From contig JAWPML010000001.1 in NCBI GenBank assembly GCA_033344915.1, positions 2,662,369 to 2,726,368 of the forward strand: a stretch of DNA of 64,000 nucleotides. The letters run 5' to 3'. Origin of the DNA: Acidimicrobiales bacterium (GTDB taxonomy: Bacteria > Actinomycetota > Acidimicrobiia > Acidimicrobiales > Aldehydirespiratoraceae). The notes beneath the pieces are model-generated. The model saw nothing but the letters and a program-made list of their open reading frames with translations, did no database searches and was not told the DNA's origin. Below, in pieces: positions 8,088 through 16,224 of the stretch; within the stretch, counting starts at the first letter, position 1, and every line of letters starts with the position of its first letter. Position numbers and translations under genes: made by a program.

Positions 8088-8906
8088 TCAGGGGCCCCAG
8101 TCGATCGGCACGGGCGTGGGATCGACCGGAACCGGCACACCGTCACGCAGCACGGGGACCCAATCCTGGTTGAACGTCAGCTCGTGGGCGATCGTCGTGT
8201 CGGCCGGCGAGTAGTGGTACACCATCGCCGCCCGCATGCCCTCGCTCACATTGTCGGTCGACCGATGACGCAGGTGGCTGTCGAAGATGAGGACGTCGCC
8301 CGCGGTCATCAGCATCTGCTGCTCGGTCGACGTGTCGGCGCCCTGGATCTCGACATAGCCCAGGTTCGCGCCCTCACGGGGATCGTTGACGACCTCCTCG
8401 TGGACGCCCTCGCGGTGCGAACCGGGCACCACCCAGAGCGGCCCGTTGTCGGGCGTCGCGTCGGTGCAGGCGAGCCACACCCCGACCTGGGTCGGTGGGT
8501 CCATCCGGAAGTACCACTCGTCCTGGTGCCACGGCTGCCCGAGCGCCCCCGGGTGCTTGAAGATGAACTGCGAGAGGAAACAGTCGATGTCCGGGCCGAG
8601 CAGGTCGGCCAGCACGGCGAGCAGCTGCGGGTCGGTGGCGAACTCCCGGAAGACATCCTCGGAGCGCATCACCCGGAAGATCTTCGAGAGTCGCCCCTCC
8701 GGCGTCGGCTCGTCGGCCAGCAGGGTCTCGGGGCTGACCAGGAGGTCCGGACGTTCGTCGCCGGCGTCGAGCGTGCGGGCGAGCTCGACGATCCGGTCGA
8801 TCATCGCCTGGCGGACCGCGGCGGGAGCCCAGTCGGTCAACACCACGTAGCCGTCGTCCTCCCAGCTCCGCCGCTGCTCGTCGGTGAGGCCGGACGGCGC
8901 GGTCAT
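8088..8906 (-). CDS. Phytanoyl-CoA dioxygenase (PhyH) family protein
   Basis: This 272-residue protein is an Fe(II)/2-oxoglutarate oxygenase of the PhyH family. The metal-binding HxD pair is visible in 'GQPWHQDEWYF' (His127, Asp129), and the distal His lies in 'IFDSHLRHRSTDN' near residue 210. The block 'WLACTDATPDNGPLWVVPGSHREGVHEEV' is typical of the family. Members hydroxylate small molecules or fatty acyl groups; the substrate here is unknown. The gene is third in a minus-strand operon after a DUF1214-like protein and an acyl-CoA ligase, and its ATG overlaps the ligase stop by 4 nt. That context suggests hydroxylation of an acyl-CoA made by the ligase. Confidence 0.88.
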   Translation of the reverse strand: MTAPSGLTDEQRRSWEDDGYVVLTDWAPAAVRQAMIDRIVELARTLDAGDERPDLLVSPETLLADEPTPEGRLSKIFRVMRSEDVFREFATDPQLLAVLADLLGPDIDCFLSQFIFKHPGALGQPWHQDEWYFRMDPPTQVGVWLACTDATPDNGPLWVVPGSHREGVHEEVVNDPREGANLGYVEIQGADTSTEQQMLMTAGDVLIFDSHLRHRSTDNVSEGMRAAMVYHYSPADTTIAHELTFNQDWVPVLRDGVPVPVDPTPVPIDWGP

Positions 8907-10450
8907 CCGAACCGTTCCTGGAGTTCGCGCTTCAAGACCTTGCCTGCGGGGTTGCGGGGCAGCGCCTCGGCGACCTCCACGCGTTCGGGGAGCGCCTGGG
9001 TCCGCAGCCCCGCGTCGCGCAGATACTCGCCGAGGCGCTCGACGGTGAGCTCGGCCCCGGCGTCGGCGGCGACCACGACGGCGCAGACCCGTTCGCCCGT
9101 GCGGTCGTCGGGCACCCCGACCACCGCGACATCGGCCACGCCGTCGTGGGCGAAGAGGAGATCCTCCACCTCCTTCGCCGAGATGTTCTCGCCGTTGCGG
9201 ATGATCACGTCCTTGAGCCGGCCCGTGATCACCACATAGCCCTCCTCGTCGATGATCCCAAGGTCGCCGGTGCGGTAGTAGCCGTCGGCGTCGAACGCGT
9301 CGGCGTCGAGCGAGGCGTCGACATAGCCGAGCATCACCTGCGGTCCCTTGGCCCGCAGCTCACCCTCGACGCCGGGCGGGCAGACGCTCCCGTCCTCGGC
9401 CACGGTGATGAGGTCCACGCCGGGCATGGCACGGCCCTCGGTCGTCGCGAGCTTGTCGTCCGGATCACGGACGTCGCCGTTGGTGAGCACCGGCGTCTCC
9501 GTGAGTCCCCAGCCGGAGGCGACGCCCACACCACCGAGCTCGCGCACCAGCCGGTGGTGGATCGCCGGCGAGATCGGCGCGCCGCCGCCGGGGCACACCT
9601 TCAGGCTCGGGAACAGACGCTGCCCCTCGGGAAGCGCAGCCTGGGCGGCGAGGTACATCAGGTAGAAGGGCGTGCCGGTGCCGGCGTGGGTGCAGTCGTT
9701 CTCCGACAGGAAGCGCACCGTCTCCACCGGATCGACGGTTTCGTCCATCAGGTGGGTGCAGCCCGACTGGAGCGCCATGTAGAGCAGGGCGATGCCCCCG
9801 ATGTGGGGGAAGGGGAACGTGAGCGAGTAGCGGTCGCCGGCCTGCACGTCGAGGCGCTCGGCGAGAGCCACCGGAACCGCACCGACGGTCTGGTCCGTGT
9901 GGCGGGCCCCCTTGGGGTCGGCCGTGGTGCCCGACGTGTAGGTCAGCCAGCGCACGTCCGTCGGGCCGGGGTGGACCGGCGGTTCGAGCGTCGCCGGGTC
10001 GCCGTCGGGGAACTGGCCGGGTCCGACGACGAGATGGTCGAGGCCGTCGATCCCGCCCGCGACCCGCTCCCCCATCGCCGCGAAGTCGTAGCCGCCGAAC
10101 TCGCCGGGGGTGATGAGCAGCGACGAGCCCGCCTGCCCGCAGCAGAACCCCACCTCGCGGTCGCGATAGATGGCGATGATCGGGTTCTGCACGGCGCCGA
10201 GCCGGGCCAGGGCGGACGCCAGGACGACGGTGTCCACCCAGGTCGGCAAGATCCACGAGACCACGTCGCCCGCACCCACGCCGTGGGAGCGGAGCCCGGC
10301 CGCCATCCGTTCGGCACGGTCCTCGTACTCGGCGAACGTCGCGCCGTCGCCCTGCCGTGAGATGAGCATCGGTGCATCCGGCCAGGTCGCGGCACCGTGT
10401 TCGACGAGCGCCCAGAGGGTGTCCGGCAGATCGCCGCCGACCGGACTCAC
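8903..10450 (-). CDS. Acyl-CoA synthetase / AMP-dependent ligase
   Basis: The 515-residue protein is an ANL-superfamily ligase that activates a carboxylic acid with ATP and CoA. The phosphate-binding loop 'YTSGTTADPKG' is near residue 170, 'GWGLTETP' is the A5 motif, 'YYRTGDLGIIDEEGYVVITGRLKDVIIRNGENISAKEVE' covers the hinge (A8) region, and 'PRNPAGKVLKRELQ' carries the A10 catalytic lysine. The frame continues upstream, but the start at GTG 10450 is preferred because it overlaps the upstream stop (GTGA) and gives the normal family length. It lies between a DUF1214-like gene and a PhyH dioxygenase in one operon. The acid substrate is not predictable; fatty or cyclic acids are likely. Confidence 0.9.
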   Translation of the reverse strand: MSPVGGDLPDTLWALVEHGAATWPDAPMLISRQGDGATFAEYEDRAERMAAGLRSHGVGAGDVVSWILPTWVDTVVLASALARLGAVQNPIIAIYRDREVGFCCGQAGSSLLITPGEFGGYDFAAMGERVAGGIDGLDHLVVGPGQFPDGDPATLEPPVHPGPTDVRWLTYTSGTTADPKGARHTDQTVGAVPVALAERLDVQAGDRYSLTFPFPHIGGIALLYMALQSGCTHLMDETVDPVETVRFLSENDCTHAGTGTPFYLMYLAAQAALPEGQRLFPSLKVCPGGGAPISPAIHHRLVRELGGVGVASGWGLTETPVLTNGDVRDPDDKLATTEGRAMPGVDLITVAEDGSVCPPGVEGELRAKGPQVMLGYVDASLDADAFDADGYYRTGDLGIIDEEGYVVITGRLKDVIIRNGENISAKEVEDLLFAHDGVADVAVVGVPDDRTGERVCAVVVAADAGAELTVERLGEYLRDAGLRTQALPERVEVAEALPRNPAGKVLKRELQERFG

Positions 10451-11571
10451 AGGGAGACGACCTCGCTCGTCGGTTGCTCCGGATCCTCGTCGGGCAGCAG
10501 GAACCGCCAGAAGACCGAACCCCGCTGGTGCGAATCGGTGTCGAGCCAGTTCGGGTGGCCGGGGTCCTTCGCACTGACCCAGATCTCGAACGTGCCGTCG
10601 TCCTCCCGATGGATCTGGGCACCGTTGAGCGACGACTGGCGACCGCGGTATTCGAGCGTCTGCATGTGGGCGTTCCACAGCATCACGTTGACGAACGGCC
10701 CGGGCGGAAGCGTGCCCCGCATCACGAGCGCCTGGTCCGGCTCGAGCTCCCAGCGGCACATGGCGTAGTGGATGTCGGCCGCGCCCGGCACCGGCATCCC
10801 CGAGTCCCGGAAGCTGAACGGCTTGGGACACACGTTCGCCTCGTCGGACACGAAGGGCACACCGCTCGAACCGCCGAATCCACCCTGCCCGGTCGTGACC
10901 TGGCGGAGGAAGGCGATGCCTTCCGCCATCCGACCGGCGAGGAAGTCGTCCGCGAGCGACGGTGGCGCCTCGGTTGCATCGAGACGCGTGATGTCGATGT
11001 CGACGGCGATCGAGCTGTCGGTCTGGGCCGACACCTCGTTCTGGTAGTAGCTCCGCACGATCACGTTGATGGTGTCCGGCGGCAGCTCGATCCAGTCGCC
11101 GCCCTCGGCATCGGCTTCGTCCGCGCTGATCGTGAGCGAGTAGCGCCCGTCGGCGTCCACGGTGAGCGCCCGGTCGTTCACATCGCCCCGCAGCGGGCCG
11201 GCCATTCCCCCGTCGTCGGCCGGGGCGTGCAGGGTGAAGGACGTGTAGCACTCCTGGTCCATGCGGCCGGTCACGCGGTAGGCACCGGAACCGTCGATGC
11301 GGGCGTAGTGATAGATCGCATCCGGGTTGTCGCCCTGGAGCTTGCGGCCCGGGTCCACGATCGACACGAAGCGCGGGTGGGACGGCCGTGCCTCCCAGTA
11401 CATCTCGGACATCGCGGAGAGCATCTGGCCGACATAGCGCACCGCCTCGACCTGCTCGACGGGTTGTGACCAGCGTTTCGCGTCGAGGACGTAGCCGTCG
11501 CGGATCTCCGACAGCGCGGCGATGAGATCGTCGAGCTGGGTCAACGATTGGGGAATGTGGTTGTCCGGCAT
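10447..11571 (-). CDS. DUF1214-like protein
   Basis: A 374-residue protein whose C-terminal half resembles the DUF1214 domain: 'GTLPPGPFVNVMLWNAHMQTLEYRGRQ' followed by 'GTFEIWVSAKDPGHPNWLDTD' and 'VFWRFLLPD', the recurring N-W-L-x-T and W-R-x pattern of that family. The N-terminal part is helical and the middle is beta-rich. The biochemical function of such proteins is unknown; in Actinomycetota they commonly sit near acyl-CoA and steroid catabolic genes. It is the first gene of the operon with the acyl-CoA ligase and PhyH dioxygenase. The ATG is read from a promoter whose -10 box overlaps that of the divergent DUF35 gene. Confidence 0.65.
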   Translation of the reverse strand: MPDNHIPQSLTQLDDLIAALSEIRDGYVLDAKRWSQPVEQVEAVRYVGQMLSAMSEMYWEARPSHPRFVSIVDPGRKLQGDNPDAIYHYARIDGSGAYRVTGRMDQECYTSFTLHAPADDGGMAGPLRGDVNDRALTVDADGRYSLTISADEADAEGGDWIELPPDTINVIVRSYYQNEVSAQTDSSIAVDIDITRLDATEAPPSLADDFLAGRMAEGIAFLRQVTTGQGGFGGSSGVPFVSDEANVCPKPFSFRDSGMPVPGAADIHYAMCRWELEPDQALVMRGTLPPGPFVNVMLWNAHMQTLEYRGRQSSLNGAQIHREDDGTFEIWVSAKDPGHPNWLDTDSHQRGSVFWRFLLPDEDPEQPTSEVVSL

Positions 11572-11578
11572 GGGCGGA

Positions 11579-11585
11579 ATACTGT
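11579..11585. promoter_or_regulatory. Shared bidirectional -10 element (ATACTGT) between divergent leaderless genes
   Basis: On the plus strand TACTGT (11580-11585) lies 6 nt before the GTG at 11592. On the minus strand CAGTAT (11584-11579) lies 7 nt before the ATG at 11571. The same base pairs therefore appear to serve as the -10 box in both directions across a gap of only 20 bp. Confidence 0.5.
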
Positions 11586-11591
11586 CACGCG

Positions 11592-12074
11592 GTGCCCGCA
11601 GGTTTCGAAGACGACACAGCTCTGGACGACACAGCTCTGGACGACACAGCTCTGATTGCCGCGTTCGGCGGCCACGGGATCGACCGGGACAGTGCCGCGC
11701 ACTTCCGCGGGCGCCTCGAACGCCGCCTGCTCGTCCACCGCTGCGACGACTGCGGCCATTGGCACCATCCGCCCCGGCCCATGTGCCCGGCGTGCTGGTC
11801 GTGGAACATCACCCCCACCGAGGTCAGCGGGCGGGGCCGGATCCACCTGCTCATGACGCTGCACCAGGGCCCGCCCGCCGCCGGCGTCGACTACGCCGAC
11901 GGTCACCCGGTCGTCACCGTGGAACTCGCGGAGCAGCCGGCCCTTCGCTTCACGTCCACCGTCACAGCCGACTTCCCGGCCGATCGGCTCGAGATCGGCA
12001 CCCCGGTCACCCTCCAGTGGGTCGACCGTGACGGCACGCCGACGCCCGTCTTCGGCCTGCAGGAGGACCGATGA
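11592..12074 (+). CDS. DUF35 OB-fold/zinc-ribbon protein (thiolase partner)
   Basis: A 160-residue protein with a rubredoxin-like zinc ribbon, 'LLVHRCDDCGHWHHPPRPMCPACWSWN' (two CxxC knuckles at about 50-53 and 65-68), followed by an OB-fold beta barrel. DUF35 proteins form complexes with SCP-x/Ltp2-type thiolase-like enzymes, as in the mycobacterial steroid side-chain retro-aldolase Ltp2 with the ChsH2 DUF35 domain. Here the thiolase gene follows directly with an ATGA overlap. The N-terminus carries three copies of the pentapeptide DDTAL encoded by a perfect 15-bp tandem repeat, which is not part of the domain. A leaderless GTG start behind TACTGT is favoured. Confidence 0.85.
   Translation: MPAGFEDDTALDDTALDDTALIAAFGGHGIDRDSAAHFRGRLERRLLVHRCDDCGHWHHPPRPMCPACWSWNITPTEVSGRGRIHLLMTLHQGPPAAGVDYADGHPVVTVELAEQPALRFTSTVTADFPADRLEIGTPVTLQWVDRDGTPTPVFGLQEDR
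11603..11654 (+). repeat. Triple 15-bp tandem repeat in the DUF35 gene
   Basis: The unit GACGACACAGCTCTG occurs three times in a row without mismatch and encodes (DDTAL)3 near the protein N-terminus. It keeps the reading frame. Perfect conservation suggests recent slippage duplication. Confidence 0.9.
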
Positions 12075-13252
12075 CGAACCGGGATCCAATGAAGGACCAG
12101 GTGGCGATCGTCGGCCTCGGGTCGACCGGCTTCACCCGCGACGGCGACGAGTCGCCGCTCGCGATGGCACTGCGGGCGGCGACCGAGGCGATCACCGACG
12201 CCGGGCTGACCGCGGCCGACATCGACGGCGTCGTCGCCACGTCCGAGCCGGCCGCCAAGGGTCCCGAGGAGATCGCCGCGGCCCTCGGCATCACCGAGGC
12301 GACGCACCACACCAAGCCGTCGCCCGTCGCGATGTTCTCGTTGCTCGACGCGGCCCGCGCCGTCTTCTCGGGGGCCGCCGACAACGTCCTGGTCGTCACG
12401 CCCGTGGTGATGGGCCCGTGGAACTCCCGGCGCGCCGCGGCCGATCCGTGGCGGGCCGGCACCCGGTCGAGCATCCTGCCCATCCCCGAGGACGCCACCA
12501 AGGCCGCGGCCTACGCCGCGTGGGCCAGCCGCTACATCCACGAGTACGGCGCGACGAAGGACCCCTTCGCCCGGATCGCGATCAACTCCCGCACCAACGC
12601 GGCGGCCAATCCACTCGCCGCGATGACCGAGCCGCTGAGCTTCGGGATGTACGACGCCGGCCGCATGATCCGCGACCCACTCAACATCTACGACATGGAC
12701 CTGCCCGTGGACGGGGCCGACGCGTTCGTGCTCACGACCGCCGAGCGGGGCCGAGCGATCGCCGCGGCGCAGGGGCGCGAGCCCGTGGTGATCCATGCGG
12801 CCACGACCGGCATCGTCGGCAAGAACGACGAGGACCAGCTGGTCGGGCTCGAGCGCACCGGCCAGCACGTCGTCGTCGACCAGCTCCGGCGCACGAGCGA
12901 CATCTGGATCGACGACGTCGACCTCTTCTACCCCTACGAGGGCTTCACGATCATCACCCTCGCGTGGTTCGAGAACGTCGGCTTCTGCCCGCCCGGCGGC
13001 GCTGAGGACTTCCTGCGCGAGCACTGGAACGACGACGCCCAGCGCATCGAGATCAACGGTCGGGTGCTCGTCAACACCCACGGCGGGTCGCTCTCGGAGG
13101 GCGCCACGCGCGGCACCGGCCACATCCGCGAAGCTGTGCACCAGCTCCGGGGGACGGCCGGCGACCGTCAGGTCGCCGACGTGCAGAGCGCACTGGTCAC
13201 CCCCGGCGGATTCTTCTTCAACCCGCAGGGCGCGATCCTGCGACGGGGGTGA
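12071..13252 (+). CDS. Thiolase-like / SCP-x (Ltp2-type) acyltransferase or aldolase
   Basis: The 393-residue protein has the thiolase fold of the lipid-transfer-protein/SCP-x group: 'KDQVAIVGLGSTGFTRDGDESPLAMALRAATEAITDAGLTAADIDGVV' at the N-terminus and 'LVNTHGGSLSEGATRGTGHIREAVHQLRG' near the C-terminus, which corresponds to the GG-x-L-SEG...GHI-x-E-x-x-x-QLRG signature of Ltp-type proteins. Length matches Ltp2. These enzymes act with a DUF35 partner in beta-oxidation or in retro-aldol release of a short acyl-CoA from steroid-type substrates. The DUF35 gene immediately upstream overlaps by 4 nt. Whether this copy is a thiolase or an aldolase cannot be decided by eye, as the classical nucleophilic-Cys region is not obvious. 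Confidence 0.82.
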   Translation: MTNRDPMKDQVAIVGLGSTGFTRDGDESPLAMALRAATEAITDAGLTAADIDGVVATSEPAAKGPEEIAAALGITEATHHTKPSPVAMFSLLDAARAVFSGAADNVLVVTPVVMGPWNSRRAAADPWRAGTRSSILPIPEDATKAAAYAAWASRYIHEYGATKDPFARIAINSRTNAAANPLAAMTEPLSFGMYDAGRMIRDPLNIYDMDLPVDGADAFVLTTAERGRAIAAAQGREPVVIHAATTGIVGKNDEDQLVGLERTGQHVVVDQLRRTSDIWIDDVDLFYPYEGFTIITLAWFENVGFCPPGGAEDFLREHWNDDAQRIEINGRVLVNTHGGSLSEGATRGTGHIREAVHQLRGTAGDRQVADVQSALVTPGGFFFNPQGAILRRG

Positions 13253-14577
13253 CGGACATGAACGAGCCGAGTGTCAAGGCCGATGATCTGATCCTGATCA
13301 GCGTCGACGATCACATCTGTGAACCGGCCGACATGTTCGACGCGCACGTGCCGGCCGCGTACAAGGACCGCGCCCCGCGGGTCGACACCGACCCGAACGG
13401 CTTCCAGCAGTGGTGGTACGGCGATGCGATGGGTCGCAACCTCGGCCTCAACGCGGTCGCCGGCAAGCCGCCGGAGATGTTCAACGTCAACCCCAGCACC
13501 TACGAGGAGATGCGGCCCGGTTGCTACGACGTGCACGAGCGGGTGCGCGACATGTCCGCCGGCGGCCAGCTCGCCGGACTCAACTTCCCGAACTGGACGG
13601 GCTTCGCCGGCCAGGTCCTCAGCGAGGGCCCCGATCGCGACGTGAACCTCGTCATGATTCAGGCGTACAACGACTGGCACGTGGACGAATGGTGCGCGGC
13701 CTACCCGGAGCGCTTCATCCCCTGTGGGATCGTGCCACTGTGGGACGCCGACCTCGCGGCGGCCGAAGTGCGTCGACTCGCGGCAAAGGGCGCCCGGGCC
13801 ATCAGCTTCTCCGAGAACCCGGCCGCGCTCGGCGTGCCGTCGATGCACTCGGGGTTCTGGGATCCGCTGTTCGGGGCGTGCAGCGACGAAGGCGTGGTGC
13901 TGTGCTGCCACATCGGATCGTCGTCGAAGGGCATGAACACCTCGCTCGATGCTCCCCAGTCGGTCCCGATGACCCTCAGCCCGGTGAGCACGATGTACAC
14001 GCTCGCCGATCTGCTCTGGTCCGATCTCTGGCACCGATTCCCGGACCTGAAGTTCTCGCTCAGCGAGGGCGACATCGGTTGGATCCCCTACATGCTCCAG
14101 CGAGCCGACCATGTGCAGAACCGCCACCACGGCTGGACCGCCCACGAGTTCCCCGAGGGCATGGACCGGCCGAGCGACGTCTTCCGCAAGCACATCCTCT
14201 GCTGCTTCATCGAGGACCCCGTCGGTGTCGGCCTGCTCGATCAGCTCAACCTCGACAACATCATGTGGGAGTCGGACTTCCCCCACAGCGACAGCTCGTG
14301 GCCGCAAGCGCCCGAGTCACTCGCGCCGATGTTCGCCGGGCTCGACGCCGACACCGTCGAGCGCATCACCCATCGCAACGCGATGCATCACTTCGGCTTC
14401 GACCCGTTCGCCCATCGACCCCGCGAGGCGTGCGCCGCGAGTGCGTTGCGGGCCGAGGCAGCCGACGTCGACACGGTGACCCACGTGGGGCGGCTCGCCG
14501 ACGAGGCCGACCGGGAGGCGTTCCGGGAGATCTCCACCCGCGCCCTGCGCGGCGCGGCGGGCAAGGCCAGGTCGTGA
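13249..14577 (+). CDS. Amidohydrolase family 2 (PF04909-type) metal-dependent hydrolase
   Basis: A 442-residue TIM-barrel amidohydrolase of the ACMS decarboxylase-like class. 'LILISVDDHICEPADMFDAHVPAAYKDRAPRV' is the usual N-terminal signature (metal-binding Asp-x-His followed by EP), a central 'VVLCCHIGSS' supplies another histidine, and 'DNIMWESDFPHSDSSWPQAPESL' is the C-terminal 'SDFPH' block with the catalytic Asp. Members hydrolyse or decarboxylate ring-cleavage products and similar acids. The GTG at 13249 overlaps the upstream thiolase stop; ATG 13258 is the alternative. It ends the DUF35-thiolase operon, suggesting an acyl-CoA or ring-fission-type substrate. Confidence 0.85.
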   Translation: MTDMNEPSVKADDLILISVDDHICEPADMFDAHVPAAYKDRAPRVDTDPNGFQQWWYGDAMGRNLGLNAVAGKPPEMFNVNPSTYEEMRPGCYDVHERVRDMSAGGQLAGLNFPNWTGFAGQVLSEGPDRDVNLVMIQAYNDWHVDEWCAAYPERFIPCGIVPLWDADLAAAEVRRLAAKGARAISFSENPAALGVPSMHSGFWDPLFGACSDEGVVLCCHIGSSSKGMNTSLDAPQSVPMTLSPVSTMYTLADLLWSDLWHRFPDLKFSLSEGDIGWIPYMLQRADHVQNRHHGWTAHEFPEGMDRPSDVFRKHILCCFIEDPVGVGLLDQLNLDNIMWESDFPHSDSSWPQAPESLAPMFAGLDADTVERITHRNAMHHFGFDPFAHRPREACAASALRAEAADVDTVTHVGRLADEADREAFREISTRALRGAAGKARS

Positions 14578-14585
14578 TCGACGAC

Positions 14586-15209
14586 CTACTCGGCGGCTGA
14601 CTCGATCCAGGCGAGCGCTTCGCCGTAGTCACGCGACACCGGATAGTGGGGGAACCGTTCCGGGAGCCCTTCGGGTGCGTGGATGAAGCTCGCCACATCG
14701 GCCGCGTCGAACATGCCGATGTCGTTGAAGGAGTCACCCATCGCGGTGACGTGGTAGTTCAGCCCCTGGAACGCCTCGACGGCGCGCCGCTTCGGGTCGT
14801 CGATGCGGGGCGTGAACGAGAGGATCCGGTCGTCCTCGACATGAAGGCGATGACAGAGCAATTGGGGGCGCCCGAGTTGCTCCATGAACGGGTCGGCGAA
14901 CTGCTCGAACGTGTCGGACAACAGCACCACGGGATGGCGTCGCCGGAGCTCGTCGAGGAAGGCCCGGGCGCCGTCCAGCGGACGGAGCCCACCGATCACC
15001 CCCTGGATGAACGACAGGGTGATGTCGTGCTCCTTGCAGATGCCGATCCGCTCGTCCATCAGCTTCTGGTAGATCGGCTCGTCACGGGTGGTCCGGCGTA
15101 GCGCATCCACACCCGTCGCCTCGGCGACGGCGATCCAGATCTCGGGGGTGATCACACCCTCCATGTCGAGCGTGACGATGCGCTGGCGCGGGACCGCCGA
15201 GGAAGACAT
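14586..15209 (-). CDS. thrH: HAD phosphatase, ThrH-like (phosphoserine phosphatase/homoserine phosphotransferase)
   Basis: The 207-residue HAD-superfamily protein starts 'RIVTLDMEGVITPEIWIAVAEATGVDALRRTTRDEP', which is the ThrH form of motif I (DxE, Asp15 and Glu17, instead of DxD). 'VVLLSDTFEQFADPFMEQLG' is motif II and 'AMGDSFNDIGMFDAAD' is motif IV. ThrH of Pseudomonas has phosphoserine phosphatase and phosphoserine:homoserine phosphotransferase activities, and the length agrees. The start at 15209 is taken because CACAAT lies 7 nt upstream; ATG 15218 in the same frame is possible. The frame extends far upstream only as a shadow of the acyl-CoA dehydrogenase. Confidence 0.85.
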   Translation of the reverse strand: MSSSAVPRQRIVTLDMEGVITPEIWIAVAEATGVDALRRTTRDEPIYQKLMDERIGICKEHDITLSFIQGVIGGLRPLDGARAFLDELRRRHPVVLLSDTFEQFADPFMEQLGRPQLLCHRLHVEDDRILSFTPRIDDPKRRAVEAFQGLNYHVTAMGDSFNDIGMFDAADVASFIHAPEGLPERFPHYPVSRDYGEALAWIESAAE

Positions 15210-15225
15210 GCCGACCATTGTGCCG

Positions 15226-16215
15226 TCAGCGCGCCGGATTGCCCGCGAGATTGCGGACGAGATCGTCGGCCAGACGCTCGGCGAATTCCTCACCCTCACC
15301 GAATCCCAGGTCGTGAACCCACGCCCGCTTGAGGAAAAGGTGGGCGTCGACCTCCCACGTGTAGCCCATCCCGCCGTGGACCTGCACACAGTCCTTCCCG
15401 CATGCGGCAGCGGCATGGGAGGCGAGGATCTTGGCCACCGCGACGGTGCGCTCCGGCGCGTCGACCCCGTTGCCGTCGAGGGTGCAGCCGGCCGCGTAGA
15501 CCGCCGCCCGCAGCACCTCGACCCGGGTGACCATGTCGGCGCAACGGTGTTTGACCGCCTGGAACGCGCCGATCGGCTTGCCGAACTGCTCGCGTTCCTT
15601 CGCGTACGCCACGGCGAGTTCGGTGGCGCCGACCGCGATTCCCAACTGGAGCGCGGCGGTGAGCATCGCGCCGCGGGTGCGCCACGCCGCGGCCGCGGCG
15701 CCCTCGCCGACGCTCGTCCCCGCGGGGAGTTCGTCGATCGTCCACACCGGTGTGAGCGGGTCGAGCGGCTGCTCGCTGGGTCGGCCGTCGAGATCCGCCG
15801 TCGGGACCGTGGCAAGACCCTCGTCGTCCACGATCACGAGCACATCGGCCCAGCCGAGATGTTCGATCATCGTCGGTCCGGCCGTTCGCTCGACCGAGGC
15901 GACGACGACCGATCCGTCGGCCGCGCCGTCCACCACGCCGGCTGCGAGGGTGGTGGCGATCAGCGGCCCGGGCACCAACGCCTTGCCGAGCTGCTCGAAC
16001 ACGACCGCCGCCTCCGCCCATCCCAGGCCGACGCCGCCTTCGGCTTCCGGCACGCACAGGGAGAACACGCCCGTGTCGGCGAGTTCGGTCCAGCGGCTCC
16101 GGTCCAGACCGCCGTCGGCCATCGCCCGGACCGTCTCGATGTCGAAACGTCCTTCGCAGAGGGCGGCGACGCCCTCGGCCAATGCTTCCTGATCCTCGGT
16201 GAGTTCGAAGTCCAT
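15226..16215 (-). CDS. Acyl-CoA dehydrogenase, short subunit (ChsE2/FadE-beta-like)
   Basis: This 329-residue acyl-CoA dehydrogenase is short for the family and divergent in its middle. It keeps 'MDFELTEDQEALAEGVAALC' at the start, 'YAKEREQFGKPIGAFQAVKHRCADM' (FAD/CoA contact) near 210 and 'VQVHGGMGYTWEVDAHLFLKRAW' near 285. Such proteins pair with a full-length partner to form alpha2beta2 enzymes that share FAD sites, as in mycobacterial steroid side-chain ChsE1-ChsE2. The partner gene is immediately upstream on the same strand, 9 nt away. An obligate heteromer is therefore likely. The acyl substrate is probably branched or ring-bearing, by analogy. Confidence 0.85.
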   Translation of the reverse strand: MDFELTEDQEALAEGVAALCEGRFDIETVRAMADGGLDRSRWTELADTGVFSLCVPEAEGGVGLGWAEAAVVFEQLGKALVPGPLIATTLAAGVVDGAADGSVVVASVERTAGPTMIEHLGWADVLVIVDDEGLATVPTADLDGRPSEQPLDPLTPVWTIDELPAGTSVGEGAAAAAWRTRGAMLTAALQLGIAVGATELAVAYAKEREQFGKPIGAFQAVKHRCADMVTRVEVLRAAVYAAGCTLDGNGVDAPERTVAVAKILASHAAAACGKDCVQVHGGMGYTWEVDAHLFLKRAWVHDLGFGEGEEFAERLADDLVRNLAGNPAR

Positions 16216-16224
16216 GGGCTGCTC

